A stretch of DNA of 37,091 nucleotides from contig JAJZTS010000018.1 of the NCBI GenBank assembly GCA_021848725.1, positions 1 through 37,091 of the forward strand, given 5' to 3'. A program made the translations under genes and the position numbers. This document shows, piece by piece, positions 24,603 through 32,887 of this stretch. The stretch is from Pseudomonadota bacterium (GTDB lineage: Bacteria; Pseudomonadota; Gammaproteobacteria; Burkholderiales; Thiobacillaceae). Within the stretch, counting starts at the first letter, position 1; the number at the start of each line of letters is the position of its first letter. The notes under the pieces were generated by a model, which did no database searches, had not been told where the DNA came from, and saw only the letters and a list, made by a program, of their open reading frames with translations.

Positions 24603-25538
24603 CTAGGTCGCCAGCTTGAAGCAATTCCGCCCAGCCGCCTTGGCCGCATACAGCGCCGTGTCGGCGCGGCGTAGCAGCTCGGCACCTTCTTCGTTGTCCC
24701 GATATTCGGCGATGCCGGCGCTGAAGGTGACAGTGATTTCCCGGTCGCCATACCACAATGGGGTCTTATCCAGGATGGTCTGCAAACGCAAGGCCACCAT
24801 CTCGGCGTGTAGCTGATCGGCCTCGGGCAGGATCAGCACGAATTCCTCGCCGCCAAAACGGGCGACATAGTCGGCATCGCGGATCACGAAGCGGATGAGT
24901 TGGGCGAAATGGACGATCATTAGGTCGCCGGCTTCGTGGCCGTAGGTGTCGTTGATCTGCTTGAAGTTGTCCAAGTCGGCCATGATTACACTGAGCTTGT
25001 CCCGGTGCCGCTTGGCGCGGGCGGTTTCGCGGTTCAGGCAGTTGGCGAGGCCGCGGCGGTTCAAGGTGTTGGTCAAGGCGTCGATACCCAATTCGCGCGT
25101 GGTCTCCGCCAGTTTTTCTTCCATCTGGCGCAAGGCCTGTTGCGATTGCTGCAGTTCCTGGCGGCCGGTTTCGATCAGCTCCATCAGGCCGCTGGCATGG
25201 GCAAGCAGGGTGACGACCTGGCGCATCGTATCGTTGGGCACCCGGCTTTGCCGCAAGGTCTCGGCACTGGCATTCATCGCGACCTGTTTATCGGTCAGGC
25301 CGGCGGCAAGCCGGTCGGTGGCGTCGTGGGTGTGGGCGACCAAGTCTTGCAGCGCGCGCATGATGCTGTCGCAGGGCGCGGCCTCGAGTATTCGGCCGGC
25401 ATCCGGTACCAACAACGGCAGCGGCTTGATCGAGATCTCGTAATAAATGCGGGCGAAATTCTCCGGCGTCGGCGCGAGGCCGTACGCGTTGATCCGCTGC
25501 ATGGTCAGCGCGGCAAGGGCGTGGGGGCTGTGTTCCAT
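24603..25538 (-). CDS. Diguanylate cyclase with GGDEF domain
   Basis: Cytoplasmic protein of 311 residues that makes c-di-GMP from two GTP. The N-terminal 125 residues are helical and match no sensor domain that I know; a coiled coil (about 122-150) links them to the GGDEF domain. The active site is GGEEF at residues 229-233 with metal-binding Asp188 (MADLDNFKQIND). The inhibitory site R220-D-A-D223 stands 5 residues before it, so product inhibition is expected. The start at 25538 is chosen because longer frames run into the mpl promoter region. It is divergent from mpl and shares its neighbourhood with an EAL protein of opposite activity. Confidence 0.93.
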   Translation of the reverse strand: MEHSPHALAALTMQRINAYGLAPTPENFARIYYEISIKPLPLLVPDAGRILEAAPCDSIMRALQDLVAHTHDATDRLAAGLTDKQVAMNASAETLRQSRVPNDTMRQVVTLLAHASGLMELIETGRQELQQSQQALRQMEEKLAETTRELGIDALTNTLNRRGLANCLNRETARAKRHRDKLSVIMADLDNFKQINDTYGHEAGDLMIVHFAQLIRFVIRDADYVARFGGEEFVLILPEADQLHAEMVALRLQTILDKTPLWYGDREITVTFSAGIAEYRDNEEGAELLRRADTALYAAKAAGRNCFKLAT

Positions 25539-25581
25539 CTGAAGAAGCGTTTTCGGCCGTTGCTTGAATGGGTCTAATCGA

Positions 25582-25631
25582 TTGGCAGCATAGCCGCTCT
25601 GCGGAGATAATGCTGTCTTTTCCAAGACAGC
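25582..25631 (+). promoter_or_regulatory. mpl promoter and leader hairpin
   Basis: TTGGCA (25582-25587), an 18-bp spacer and GATAAT (25606-25611) form a good sigma-70 promoter, each box 5 of 6. Directly after it lies a perfect 8-bp stem, GCTGTCTT / AAGACAGC (25612-25631), with loop TTCC. The ATG follows 3 nt later. The layout copies that of argJ. Confidence 0.65.
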
Positions 25632-25634
25632 GCC

Positions 25635-26981
25635 ATGCATCTGCATATCCTCGGCATCTGCGGCACCTTCATGGGCGGCATCGCCGTCATCGCCAAGCAG
25701 GCGGGCCACCGGGTCACCGGTTGCGACGCCAATGTCTACCCGCCGATGAGCAGCCAGCTCGAGGCCCAAGGCATCGAGCTGATCCAGGGCTTCGGCGCCG
25801 AGCAGGTCGAGCTGAATCCCGATGTCTACGTCATCGGCAACGTGGTTACCCGGGGCAAGCAGCCCTTGATGGAGGCCATCCTCGACCGCGGTCTACCCTA
25901 TATCTCCGGGCCGCAGTGGCTGTACGAACACGTGCTGCGCGACAAGTGGGTGTTGGCGGTGGCCGGCACCCACGGCAAGACCACCACCTCGGGCATGCTG
26001 GCCTGGATTCTCGAAGACGCCAAGCTCGACCCCGGCTATCTGGTCGGCGGCGTGCCGTGCAACTTCGGCGTTTCCGCCCGGCTGACCGAGTCGCCCTTCT
26101 TCGTGATCGAGGCCGACGAGTACGACACCGCCTTCTTCGACAAGCGGTCCAAGTTCGTCCACTACCACCCGCGCACGGCGGTGCTGAACAACCTGGAATA
26201 CGACCACGCCGACATCTTCCCCGACCTGGCCGCCATCGAGACCCAGTTCCACCACCTGGTGCGCACCGTGCCGGGCAGCGGCCTGGTCGTCGTCAACGGC
26301 CGCGAGGCCAGCCTGGATCGGGTGCTCGCCCGCGGCTGCTGGACGCCGGCCGAGCGGTTCGGCGTGGCCGCTGGCTGGCAGGCGGTGGAGCAGGGGCCGA
26401 ACGCCTTCGACGTGCTGTTCAACGGGCAGATGCAAGGTCGCGTCGAGTGGGAATTGCTGGGCGAGCACAACCGCATGAACGGCCTGGCCGCCATCGCCGC
26501 CGCCCGTCACGCCGGGGTGCCGGTGCAGGCGGCGATCGAGGCCCTGGGCCGGTTCCAGAACGTGAAGCGGCGGCTGGAGGTGCGCGGCGAGGTGGCCGGC
26601 ATCACGGTGTACGACGACTTCGCCCATCACCCGACCGCGATCGAGACCACGGTCGCCGGCTTGCGCGGCAAGGTGGGCGGGGCGCGCATCCTGGCCGTGT
26701 TGGAGCCGCGCTCCAACACCATGAAGCTGGGCACCATGAAGGCGCAGTTGCCGGCCAGCCTGCACGGTGCCGATGCGGTGTTCTGTTATGCCGGCGGCGT
26801 CGACTGGGACGTGGCCGGGGCGCTGGGGCCGCTGGGCGCCAAGGCCGCGGTGCACCAAGACCTCGATGCCCTGGTCGAGGCCATTGCGCGCGAGGCCAAG
26901 AGCGGCGACCATGTGCTGATCATGAGCAACGGCGGCTTCGGCGGCATTCACGACAAATTGCTGGCGAGGTTGGCGCAATAA
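25635..26981 (+). CDS. mpl: UDP-N-acetylmuramate:L-Ala-gamma-D-Glu-meso-DAP ligase (Mpl)
   Basis: Mur ligase of 448 residues for peptidoglycan recycling. It joins the murein tripeptide to UDP-MurNAc with ATP. N-terminal HILGICGTFMGGIAVIAKQAGHRVTGCD is the Mpl-type Rossmann loop. The ATP site is GTHGKTTTSGML, and DDFAHHPTAIETT, typical of Mpl and MurC, lies in the C-terminal half. Length fits the family. It is the first gene of a plus-strand run, with an ABC lipid transporter permease 11 nt downstream, so recycling and envelope lipid transport may share a transcript. Confidence 0.96.
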   Translation: MHLHILGICGTFMGGIAVIAKQAGHRVTGCDANVYPPMSSQLEAQGIELIQGFGAEQVELNPDVYVIGNVVTRGKQPLMEAILDRGLPYISGPQWLYEHVLRDKWVLAVAGTHGKTTTSGMLAWILEDAKLDPGYLVGGVPCNFGVSARLTESPFFVIEADEYDTAFFDKRSKFVHYHPRTAVLNNLEYDHADIFPDLAAIETQFHHLVRTVPGSGLVVVNGREASLDRVLARGCWTPAERFGVAAGWQAVEQGPNAFDVLFNGQMQGRVEWELLGEHNRMNGLAAIAAARHAGVPVQAAIEALGRFQNVKRRLEVRGEVAGITVYDDFAHHPTAIETTVAGLRGKVGGARILAVLEPRSNTMKLGTMKAQLPASLHGADAVFCYAGGVDWDVAGALGPLGAKAAVHQDLDALVEAIAREAKSGDHVLIMSNGGFGGIHDKLLARLAQ

Positions 26982-26992
26982 CGGGAGCTGGC

Positions 26993-28129
26993 TTGGGCGA
27001 ACAGGCGGCGATCTCTACACTTTGGCATTTGCTCCGGGCCGACGCTGAAGGTTGGCGTTTGAGCTTGCGCGGTGATTGGTGCTTGGATCGGCTCGCCGCC
27101 ATCGACGCCGCGATTCCGAAGCTCCCCATCCCGCGCGATGCGATCGTCCGCCTCGAGGCGGGCGAACTCAAGGCGCTCGATAGCGCCGGCGCCATGCTGC
27201 TGGTGCGCCGCTTGTGGCAGGCCGGCGTGGCTTGGTCGAATGTCCGGCGCGACGATTTGCCGGCGCGGCATCGGCATTTGCTCGATCTGGTCGAACAGCG
27301 CTTCGAAGAGGCCGTGCTGGCGGCGCGGCCGCAGCCGAATATGTTGGCCCGGCTGGGGCGGGCGGCGGCCGACGGGCTGCGCGAAATCCATAGCCGACTG
27401 CGTTTTCTCGGCCATGCCGCCGCCAGCCTGGCCGAGGTCGTGATCAAGCCTTCGCACATCAGGCCGCGCGAATTGTTCGTGCAGCTGGAGCAGGTCGGCC
27501 TGCGCGCCCTGATTATCGTAACGCTGATGAATTTTCTGATCGGCGTGGTTATCGCCTACCTCACCGGCATCCAGATTCAGAAGTTCGGCGCCAATATCTT
27601 CATCGTCGACGGCGTCAGTCTCGGCGTCTGCCGCGAGCTGGCGCCGGTGCTGGTCGCGGTCTTGGTGGCCGGGCGCTCGGGCTCGGCCTTCACCGCGCAG
27701 ATCGGCGCGATGAAGGTGGCCGACGAGATCGCCGCGATCATCACCCTCGGCCTGTCGGCGTTTCAGGTCTTGGTGCTACCGCGCTTGATCGCGATCATCC
27801 TGGTCATGCCCTTGCTCACCTTCATCGGCGATCTGGCCGGGCTCTACGGCGGTATGCTGATCGCTGATCTGCAGCTCGATATCTCGCACGCGGCCTTCAT
27901 CGAACGCTTGCAGGCCGTGCTCAAGCTCAAGACCGTGCTGATCGGTCTGGGCAAGGCACCGTTCTTCGCCGCCGCAATCGGCCTGATCGCTTGCCACAAT
28001 GGCCTGCGGGTCAGCCGCGACAGCCGTAGCGTCGGCCTGGCCACCACCGCCACCGTGGTGCAGAGCATCGTTGCGGTGATCGTGATCGACGCCTTCTTCG
28101 CCGTGCTGTTGAGCGAGTTGGATCTATGA
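26993..28129 (+). CDS. MlaE-type ABC permease with N-terminal STAS-like domain
   Basis: Protein of 378 residues. About 110 N-terminal residues resemble a STAS domain (LRGDWCLDRLAAID...LEAGELKALDSAGAMLLVRRLW), as in fused MlaB-MlaE proteins. The rest is a MlaE permease with five or so helices and the conserved core LAPVLVAVLVAGRSGSAFTAQIGAMKVADEI. The start is TTG at 26993 with GGGAG 5 nt before it. The frame stays open far upstream through mpl, but that part is not coding. It forms an inner-membrane MCE transporter with the next two genes and moves phospholipids or other lipids between membranes. Confidence 0.87.
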   Translation: MGEQAAISTLWHLLRADAEGWRLSLRGDWCLDRLAAIDAAIPKLPIPRDAIVRLEAGELKALDSAGAMLLVRRLWQAGVAWSNVRRDDLPARHRHLLDLVEQRFEEAVLAARPQPNMLARLGRAAADGLREIHSRLRFLGHAAASLAEVVIKPSHIRPRELFVQLEQVGLRALIIVTLMNFLIGVVIAYLTGIQIQKFGANIFIVDGVSLGVCRELAPVLVAVLVAGRSGSAFTAQIGAMKVADEIAAIITLGLSAFQVLVLPRLIAIILVMPLLTFIGDLAGLYGGMLIADLQLDISHAAFIERLQAVLKLKTVLIGLGKAPFFAAAIGLIACHNGLRVSRDSRSVGLATTATVVQSIVAVIVIDAFFAVLLSELDL

Positions 28130-28881
28130 GCGAACCGATCATCGAGGCGCAGGGTATCCGTACTCGGCTTGGCGGCGCTTGGGTGCACGACGGCGTGAGC
28201 TTCCGGGTCGGTCGCGGCGAACTGGTCGCCTTGATTGGCGGCAGCGGCACCGGCAAGACCGTGCTGCTCAATGAGTTGATCGGGCTGATCCGGCCGACAG
28301 GCGGAGTCGTACGCCTGTTCGGCACCGATGTCTGGCAGGCCAGCCTGGAAACCCTGAACGCGCTGCGTTGCCGCTATGGCGTGTTGTTCCAAGACGGCGC
28401 CTTGTTTTCTTCGTTGACCGTTGCCGACAACGTCGCCGCGCCGATGCGCGAACACCTGGCCTTGCCGCCGGCTTTGCAAAGCCAGTTGGTCGAGTTCCGC
28501 CTCGCCATGGCCGGCCTGCCGCTGTCGGCCGTGGATAAAAAACCCGCCGAGTTGTCGGGTGGCATGCGCAAGCGGGCGGCGCTGGCGCGTGCCCTGGCTC
28601 TGGAGCCGGAGCTACTGTTCCTGGACGAGCCGACTTCGGGCCTGGACCCGATCGCCGCCCGAGCCTTCGATCAAGTGGTGCGCACCCTGTGCGATAGCCT
28701 GGGGCTGACGGTGTTCATGAACACGCACGATCTCGACACCCTGTGGGGCATCGTCGACCGGGTGATCGTGCTGAGCGACGGCCGTGTCATCGCCGACGGC
28801 CCGGTGGCCGAGGTGGCCAGGGTTGCTGAGCCGTGGATTCAGTCGTATTTTGCGGCCCATGTGCCGCATCGCGGCGGATAG
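28126..28881 (+). CDS. MlaF-type ABC transporter ATPase
   Basis: ATP-binding protein of 251 residues with Walker A GGSGTGKT, Q-loop, signature LSGGMRKRAALARAL, Walker B ELLFLDEPTSGLDP and a switch His in NTHD. It drives the permease encoded just upstream, with which its start overlaps as ATGA. Sequence is closest in style to MlaF/MKL ATPases of MCE transporters rather than to importers. A strong GGGGGAGG ribosome site for the next gene follows its stop. Confidence 0.93.
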   Translation: MSEPIIEAQGIRTRLGGAWVHDGVSFRVGRGELVALIGGSGTGKTVLLNELIGLIRPTGGVVRLFGTDVWQASLETLNALRCRYGVLFQDGALFSSLTVADNVAAPMREHLALPPALQSQLVEFRLAMAGLPLSAVDKKPAELSGGMRKRAALARALALEPELLFLDEPTSGLDPIAARAFDQVVRTLCDSLGLTVFMNTHDLDTLWGIVDRVIVLSDGRVIADGPVAEVARVAEPWIQSYFAAHVPHRGG

Positions 28882-28889
28882 GGGGAGGT

Positions 28890-29783
28890 ATGGAGTCGGA
28901 AGCGCGTTACGCCTGGGTTGGGGCCGTGATCATCGGCCTGATCGTGCTGGTCGCGACCGGCTTGCTCTGGTTGCAAGGCGGCTTGGCTGCGCACGACGTG
29001 AAACGCTTCACCGTCTATTTCCGCCAGCAGTCGCTCGACGGCCTGCAACTCAACAGCGACGTGAAGATGTACGGCATCAAGGTCGGCAAGGTGATCGATT
29101 ACCAAATCCTGCCGACCGAGGCGAAGAACGTGCGCGTGGTGATCGAGGTCGACGCGCAGGCGCCGGTGATGGAGGGCGCGATCGCGATGGTCAACCGTAA
29201 TCTGTTGACCGGGCTGGCCAGCATCGAGGTGAGCAATATGGCGGAGAAGGCGCCCCTGCTTGAGAAGGTGCCAACGGGCGAGGAGTACCCGGTCTTGGCC
29301 GAGGGCCAGGCCAAGCTGACCCGATTCGCCGAGCGCATGGAAGGCGTGGCCGAGCGCGCCGACGAGACGCTGACGCGGGTGAATACGATGTTGTCCGAAC
29401 GCAATCTGGCGTCGATCGAGCACACCTTGAGCAATATGAGCGAAGCGAGCGGCAGCGTCGCGCGTGCGCTGCCGGAACTCAAAGGTACGCTGGCGGCGAC
29501 ACGGGCCGCCGCTGAGCAAGCCAATAACCAGGTCGCCCGGCTCGGCCCGAAATTGGAAGCGACTTTGGATGAGACCCGGCAACTCGCGCAGGAAGTGCGC
29601 GGCGGCATGGCCCAGTTGCGGCTAAGCACCGACTTGGGGCTACAGGAACTGCAGGCTACCGGCCGCGCCCTGCGCAACGTCAGCCAAACGGTGGGCGACG
29701 CGGCGCGTACCTTGCGCGAGCCGGCCGGCGCCCTGTTCGGCCCGGCATCCGAGAACCTGGGCCCCGGGGAGGAGACCCCATGA
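28890..29783 (+). CDS. MCE-family lipid-binding protein (MlaD-like)
   Basis: Protein of 297 residues with an N-terminal membrane anchor (about residues 8-30) and one MCE domain (about 35-115, including FRQQSLDGLQLNSDVKMYGIKVGKV). A long helical C-terminal part follows, rich in Ala, Glu and Arg, which may form the extended tube or coiled coil seen in PqiB/YebT-type proteins. It would bind lipids in the periplasm for the permease and ATPase encoded upstream. Start 28890 is set by GGGGGAGG; a longer frame from 28833 lies inside the ATPase gene. It overlaps the lipoprotein gene by ATGA. Confidence 0.92.
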   Translation: MESEARYAWVGAVIIGLIVLVATGLLWLQGGLAAHDVKRFTVYFRQQSLDGLQLNSDVKMYGIKVGKVIDYQILPTEAKNVRVVIEVDAQAPVMEGAIAMVNRNLLTGLASIEVSNMAEKAPLLEKVPTGEEYPVLAEGQAKLTRFAERMEGVAERADETLTRVNTMLSERNLASIEHTLSNMSEASGSVARALPELKGTLAATRAAAEQANNQVARLGPKLEATLDETRQLAQEVRGGMAQLRLSTDLGLQELQATGRALRNVSQTVGDAARTLREPAGALFGPASENLGPGEETP

Positions 29784-30373
29784 CACGGTTTGCATGGCTG
29801 ATCGCGCTGGCCTTGGCCGGTTGCGTGAATATCGACATCGAAGCGCCGGCCAAGACGTACTACCTGCTCAAAGACGCCGGGCAGGCAAACTGCCAGGCCG
29901 CCCCGGCCAATGCGGCCTTGTTGATCGATGTGTTGAATCCGGTCACTTTCTACAACGCGCCGAATCTGGCCTATGGCCGCAATGCCGCGAGCCGCGGATA
30001 TTACCAATTCGCGCAATGGGTGGAACGGCCGTCCAGCCGGATCGGTCTGCTGCTGCGCGATCGCTTGCGCGCAAGCTGCCTCTATCGCCAGGTTGCGTTG
30101 AGCGGCGAGGGCATGAGCGGCGACCTGCAATTGGCGATCAAGCTGTTGGATATCTATCACGACACCGCGACGCCGCCGGGTCAGGCGCGCATCGTGCTCG
30201 ATGTGCAACTGATCCGGCGCGACTCGGCCCGCCTATTGGCGCACGAAACCTTTGCCGTCAGTGCGCCGGCGGCCCGTTTCGATGCCAGCGGCGCGGCGGC
30301 GGGCTTCAACGAGGCCTTGCCCAGGCTACTCGATGCGCTCGTGACTTGGCTGGAACGGCAGCCGCGCCGTTAA
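29780..30373 (+). CDS. ABC-type transport auxiliary lipoprotein (PqiC-like)
   Basis: Lipoprotein of 197 residues with signal peptide and lipobox LAGC (Cys15). The motif KTYYLLKD after it, SRGYYQFAQWVERPSSRIGLLLRDRL and the C-terminal FNEALPRLLDALVTWL fit the ABC_trans_aux (DUF330, PqiC) family. Such proteins sit in the outer membrane and are thought to dock the MCE protein there. It is the last gene of the coupled transporter operon; no terminator is obvious in the 102 nt before the next gene. Confidence 0.9.
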   Translation: MTRFAWLIALALAGCVNIDIEAPAKTYYLLKDAGQANCQAAPANAALLIDVLNPVTFYNAPNLAYGRNAASRGYYQFAQWVERPSSRIGLLLRDRLRASCLYRQVALSGEGMSGDLQLAIKLLDIYHDTATPPGQARIVLDVQLIRRDSARLLAHETFAVSAPAARFDASGAAAGFNEALPRLLDALVTWLERQPRR

Positions 30374-30425
30374 GAACCGACCGAAATAGGCGCTAAGCCG
30401 ACGTTTCGCCGAAGGCGCGCATCGG

Positions 30426-30460
30426 GTAGCATTCGGGCTTTCCTCGCGTGGCAAGCCACG
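30426..30460 (+). promoter_or_regulatory. Possible promoter and leader hairpin of the yqiA-like gene
   Basis: A TAGCAT -10-like hexamer (30426-30431) is followed by a CGTGGC / GCCACG inverted repeat (30447-30460) with a 2-nt centre, 16 nt before the ATG. No strong -35. The hairpin may act on translation, as no clear ribosome site is present. Confidence 0.3.
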
Positions 30461-30475
30461 TCCTGCGCTCGATTC

Positions 30476-31033
30476 ATGCTGATCTACATCCACGGTTTCA
30501 ACAGTTCCGCCCAATCGGGCAAGGCCCGCGAACTCCAGGCGTATCTGGCGGCGCGCGGGCTGGCCGAGCAATACCTGTGCCCCGATCTGCCGCATCGGCC
30601 GAGCGCGGCCATTGCGCTGCTCGAGCGCCATATCGCAGAAAGCAAAACGCCGGTGAAACTGTTGGGCAGTTCGCTGGGCGGTTTTTACGCCACCTATCTG
30701 GCCGAGCGGCACGGCCTGAAAGCCGTGCAGATCAACCCGTGCGTGCGCTGCGACGACAAGCTGGCCGCCGAGGTGGGCAAGCAGCAGAAGAACTGGCACA
30801 GCGGCGAGGTGTATGAATTCAGCGCGCAGCACCTGGCCGAGCTGCAGGCGCTGAAGGTGCGCGAGATCAGCCGGCCCGAGCGTTACCTGTTGCTGGTCGA
30901 GACCGGCGACGAGGTGCTCGACTACCGCGAGGCGGTCGCTTATTTCCAGGGCGCTCGCCAAGTGGTGCTGGCAGGCGGCGACCATGGCTTTAGCCGCTTC
31001 GCCGAATACATCCCGACCATTTTGGAGTTCTGA
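30476..31033 (+). CDS. yqiA: YqiA/YcfP-family alpha/beta hydrolase
   Basis: Small cytoplasmic esterase-like protein of 185 residues. It begins with LIYIHGFNSSAQSGKA, keeps the nucleophile elbow GSSLGG, an Asp in ETGDEVLDY and the catalytic His in GGDHGFSRF. This order matches YqiA, which has esterase activity; the natural substrate is not known. It lies 8 nt before the RNB gene, so they are likely cotranscribed. In enterobacteria yqiA sits by parE, a different context. Confidence 0.9.
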   Translation: MLIYIHGFNSSAQSGKARELQAYLAARGLAEQYLCPDLPHRPSAAIALLERHIAESKTPVKLLGSSLGGFYATYLAERHGLKAVQINPCVRCDDKLAAEVGKQQKNWHSGEVYEFSAQHLAELQALKVREISRPERYLLLVETGDEVLDYREAVAYFQGARQVVLAGGDHGFSRFAEYIPTILEF

Positions 31034-31041
31034 GCGCCATC

Positions 31042-32880
31042 ATGTTTGTGTATTACGAAGAAGATGGCGACATCAAGGCCGGCACTATCCTGACCGACAA
31101 CGACGCCTCGGTGCAGTTGGAGTCGCAGCACGGCAAGCGGACCAAGGTGAAGGCGGCCAACATCCTGCTCCGCTTTGCGGCGCCGGCTCCGGCCGCCGCG
31201 ATGGACGGCGCGCGTCAACTGGGCGTGGAGCTCGACCCCGATTTTCTATGGGAAGTGGCGGGCGAGGCCGAATTCGGTTTTCAAGAGTTGGCGCGCGAGT
31301 ATTACGGCCATGAGCCTGCTGCGCCCGAGGCCGGCGCGGTGTTGCTCAAGCTGCACGAAGCGCCGATCTACTTCTACAAGAAGGGCAAGGGCCGCTACAA
31401 GGCAGCGCCGGCCGAGGCGCTGAATGCGGCCAAGGCGGCCTTGGAGCGCAAGGCGCGCGAGGCCGCGCAAAAGGCCGAGTGGGTAGCGCAACTGGTGGCC
31501 GGCCAATTGCCCGAACCGTTCCGCCATCAGGTCTTCCACCTGCTGCACAAGCCGGACAAGAACGCGCTCGAATTCAAGGCGCTGACCGAGGCCTGCGCCC
31601 AGAGCGGGCTGAGCCCGGTGCTGCTGCTCGACCAGTGCGGCGCCATTCCATCCAGCCACGAATACCACCTGCAGGCCTTCTTGCTCGAGCACTTCCCGAA
31701 AGGCACGGGCTTTCCCGAGCTGCACGCGCCGCCGCCGCCGCCCGACCTGCCGCCGGGCGACGCGCCGGCCTTCAGCATCGACGACGCCGCCACCACCGAG
31801 ATCGACGACGCCTTCTCGGTGATCTTCCGGCCCGACGGCGGCGTCCGCGTCGGCATCCACATCGCGGCGCCGGCCTTGGGCATCACGCCGGATAGCGAGC
31901 TTGACCGGGTGGCCGCGACCCGGCTGTCCACCGTGTACATGCCGGGCGGCAAGATCACCATGCTGCCGGAGACCCTGGTCGAGCGTTACACCCTGGCCGA
32001 GAACCGCGACTGCGCGGCGCTGTCGCTCTATGTCGAGGTGGCCTCGGACTTCAGCATCAAGGAGGTCGCCACCCAGGCCGATGTCATTCGCATCGCCGCC
32101 AACCTGCGCCACGAAACGCTGGAGCCGCTGTTCAACGAAGACACCATCGGCGCCGGCGGTGCCGACTATCCCTTCCGTCGCGAACTGGAATGGCTGTGGG
32201 GCTTCGCCTGCCACCTGGAAGCGGCGCGCGGCAAGGCCGACCAGATTCAGCGCCTGGACTATGTGTTCAAGGTGGCGGACGAGCGGGTGCAGATCGTGCC
32301 GCGCGTGCGCGGCAACCCGATCGACAAGCTGGTGTCGGAGATGATGATCCTGGCCAACAGCCGCTGGGGCCGGCTGCTGGCCGAGACCGAGGTCACCGGC
32401 ATCTACCGGGCGCAGACCCAGGGCAAGGTGCGCATGACCTTGCGGCCGGCGCCGCACGAGGGCCTGGGTGTCGAACACTATGCCTGGAGCACCTCGCCGC
32501 TGCGCCGCTATGTCGACCTGATCAACCAGCGCCAGATCATCGCCGCGGTGCGCGGTGAGACCCCGGCCTATGCCGGCAACGACCCGATGCTGTTCGCCCA
32601 CGTGCGCGACTTCGAGTTGGCCTATGACGCTTACGCCGACTTCCAGCGCAAGATGGAGCGCTATTGGTGCTTGCGCTGGTTGATGCAGGAAAATATCGTA
32701 GAGCGCGAAGCCACCGTGTTGAAGGAGAACCTGGTGCGATTCGACGGCATGCCCTTGGTGACCAGAGTGACCGGCGCCCCGGCGTTGAACCCGGGCGAGC
32801 GGGTGCGGGTGACGGTCGGCGGCTTCGATCTGCTCGATGTCGAGCTGGCTTGCCAGTTCGTTGCGCGGCTGGAGGGCTGA
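31042..32880 (+). CDS. RNB-domain exoribonuclease (RNase II/R family)
   Basis: Protein of 612 residues for 3'-to-5' RNA decay. A small N-terminal beta domain and a helical Lys/Ala-rich part come before the RNB domain. The active site is FSIDDAATTEIDDAFSV with Asp247, Asp248, Asp255 and Asp256. YAWSTSPLRRYVDLINQRQ matches the second RNB signature. The C-terminus (RVRVTVGGFDLLDVEL) is short, and I do not see a full S1 domain or the basic tail of RNase R. It may be a shortened RNB variant with its own substrates. It lies 7 nt before a TonB-family gene. Confidence 0.9.
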   Translation: MFVYYEEDGDIKAGTILTDNDASVQLESQHGKRTKVKAANILLRFAAPAPAAAMDGARQLGVELDPDFLWEVAGEAEFGFQELAREYYGHEPAAPEAGAVLLKLHEAPIYFYKKGKGRYKAAPAEALNAAKAALERKAREAAQKAEWVAQLVAGQLPEPFRHQVFHLLHKPDKNALEFKALTEACAQSGLSPVLLLDQCGAIPSSHEYHLQAFLLEHFPKGTGFPELHAPPPPPDLPPGDAPAFSIDDAATTEIDDAFSVIFRPDGGVRVGIHIAAPALGITPDSELDRVAATRLSTVYMPGGKITMLPETLVERYTLAENRDCAALSLYVEVASDFSIKEVATQADVIRIAANLRHETLEPLFNEDTIGAGGADYPFRRELEWLWGFACHLEAARGKADQIQRLDYVFKVADERVQIVPRVRGNPIDKLVSEMMILANSRWGRLLAETEVTGIYRAQTQGKVRMTLRPAPHEGLGVEHYAWSTSPLRRYVDLINQRQIIAAVRGETPAYAGNDPMLFAHVRDFELAYDAYADFQRKMERYWCLRWLMQENIVEREATVLKENLVRFDGMPLVTRVTGAPALNPGERVRVTVGGFDLLDVELACQFVARLEG

Positions 32881-32887
32881 GCTGGCG

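Noticed and set aside
25568-28129. 853-codon plus-strand open frame that would fuse a long Arg/Gly-rich part to the MlaE-type permease
   Set aside because: The first 475 codons lie in another frame over mpl, which has a clear Mur ligase product. The frame is open only because of high GC; the true gene starts at the TTG at 26993.
31246-32601. 451-codon minus-strand frame opposite the RNB gene
   Set aside because: It overlaps the conserved RNB catalytic core on the other strand and gives a His/Gln/Arg-rich product with no recognisable fold.
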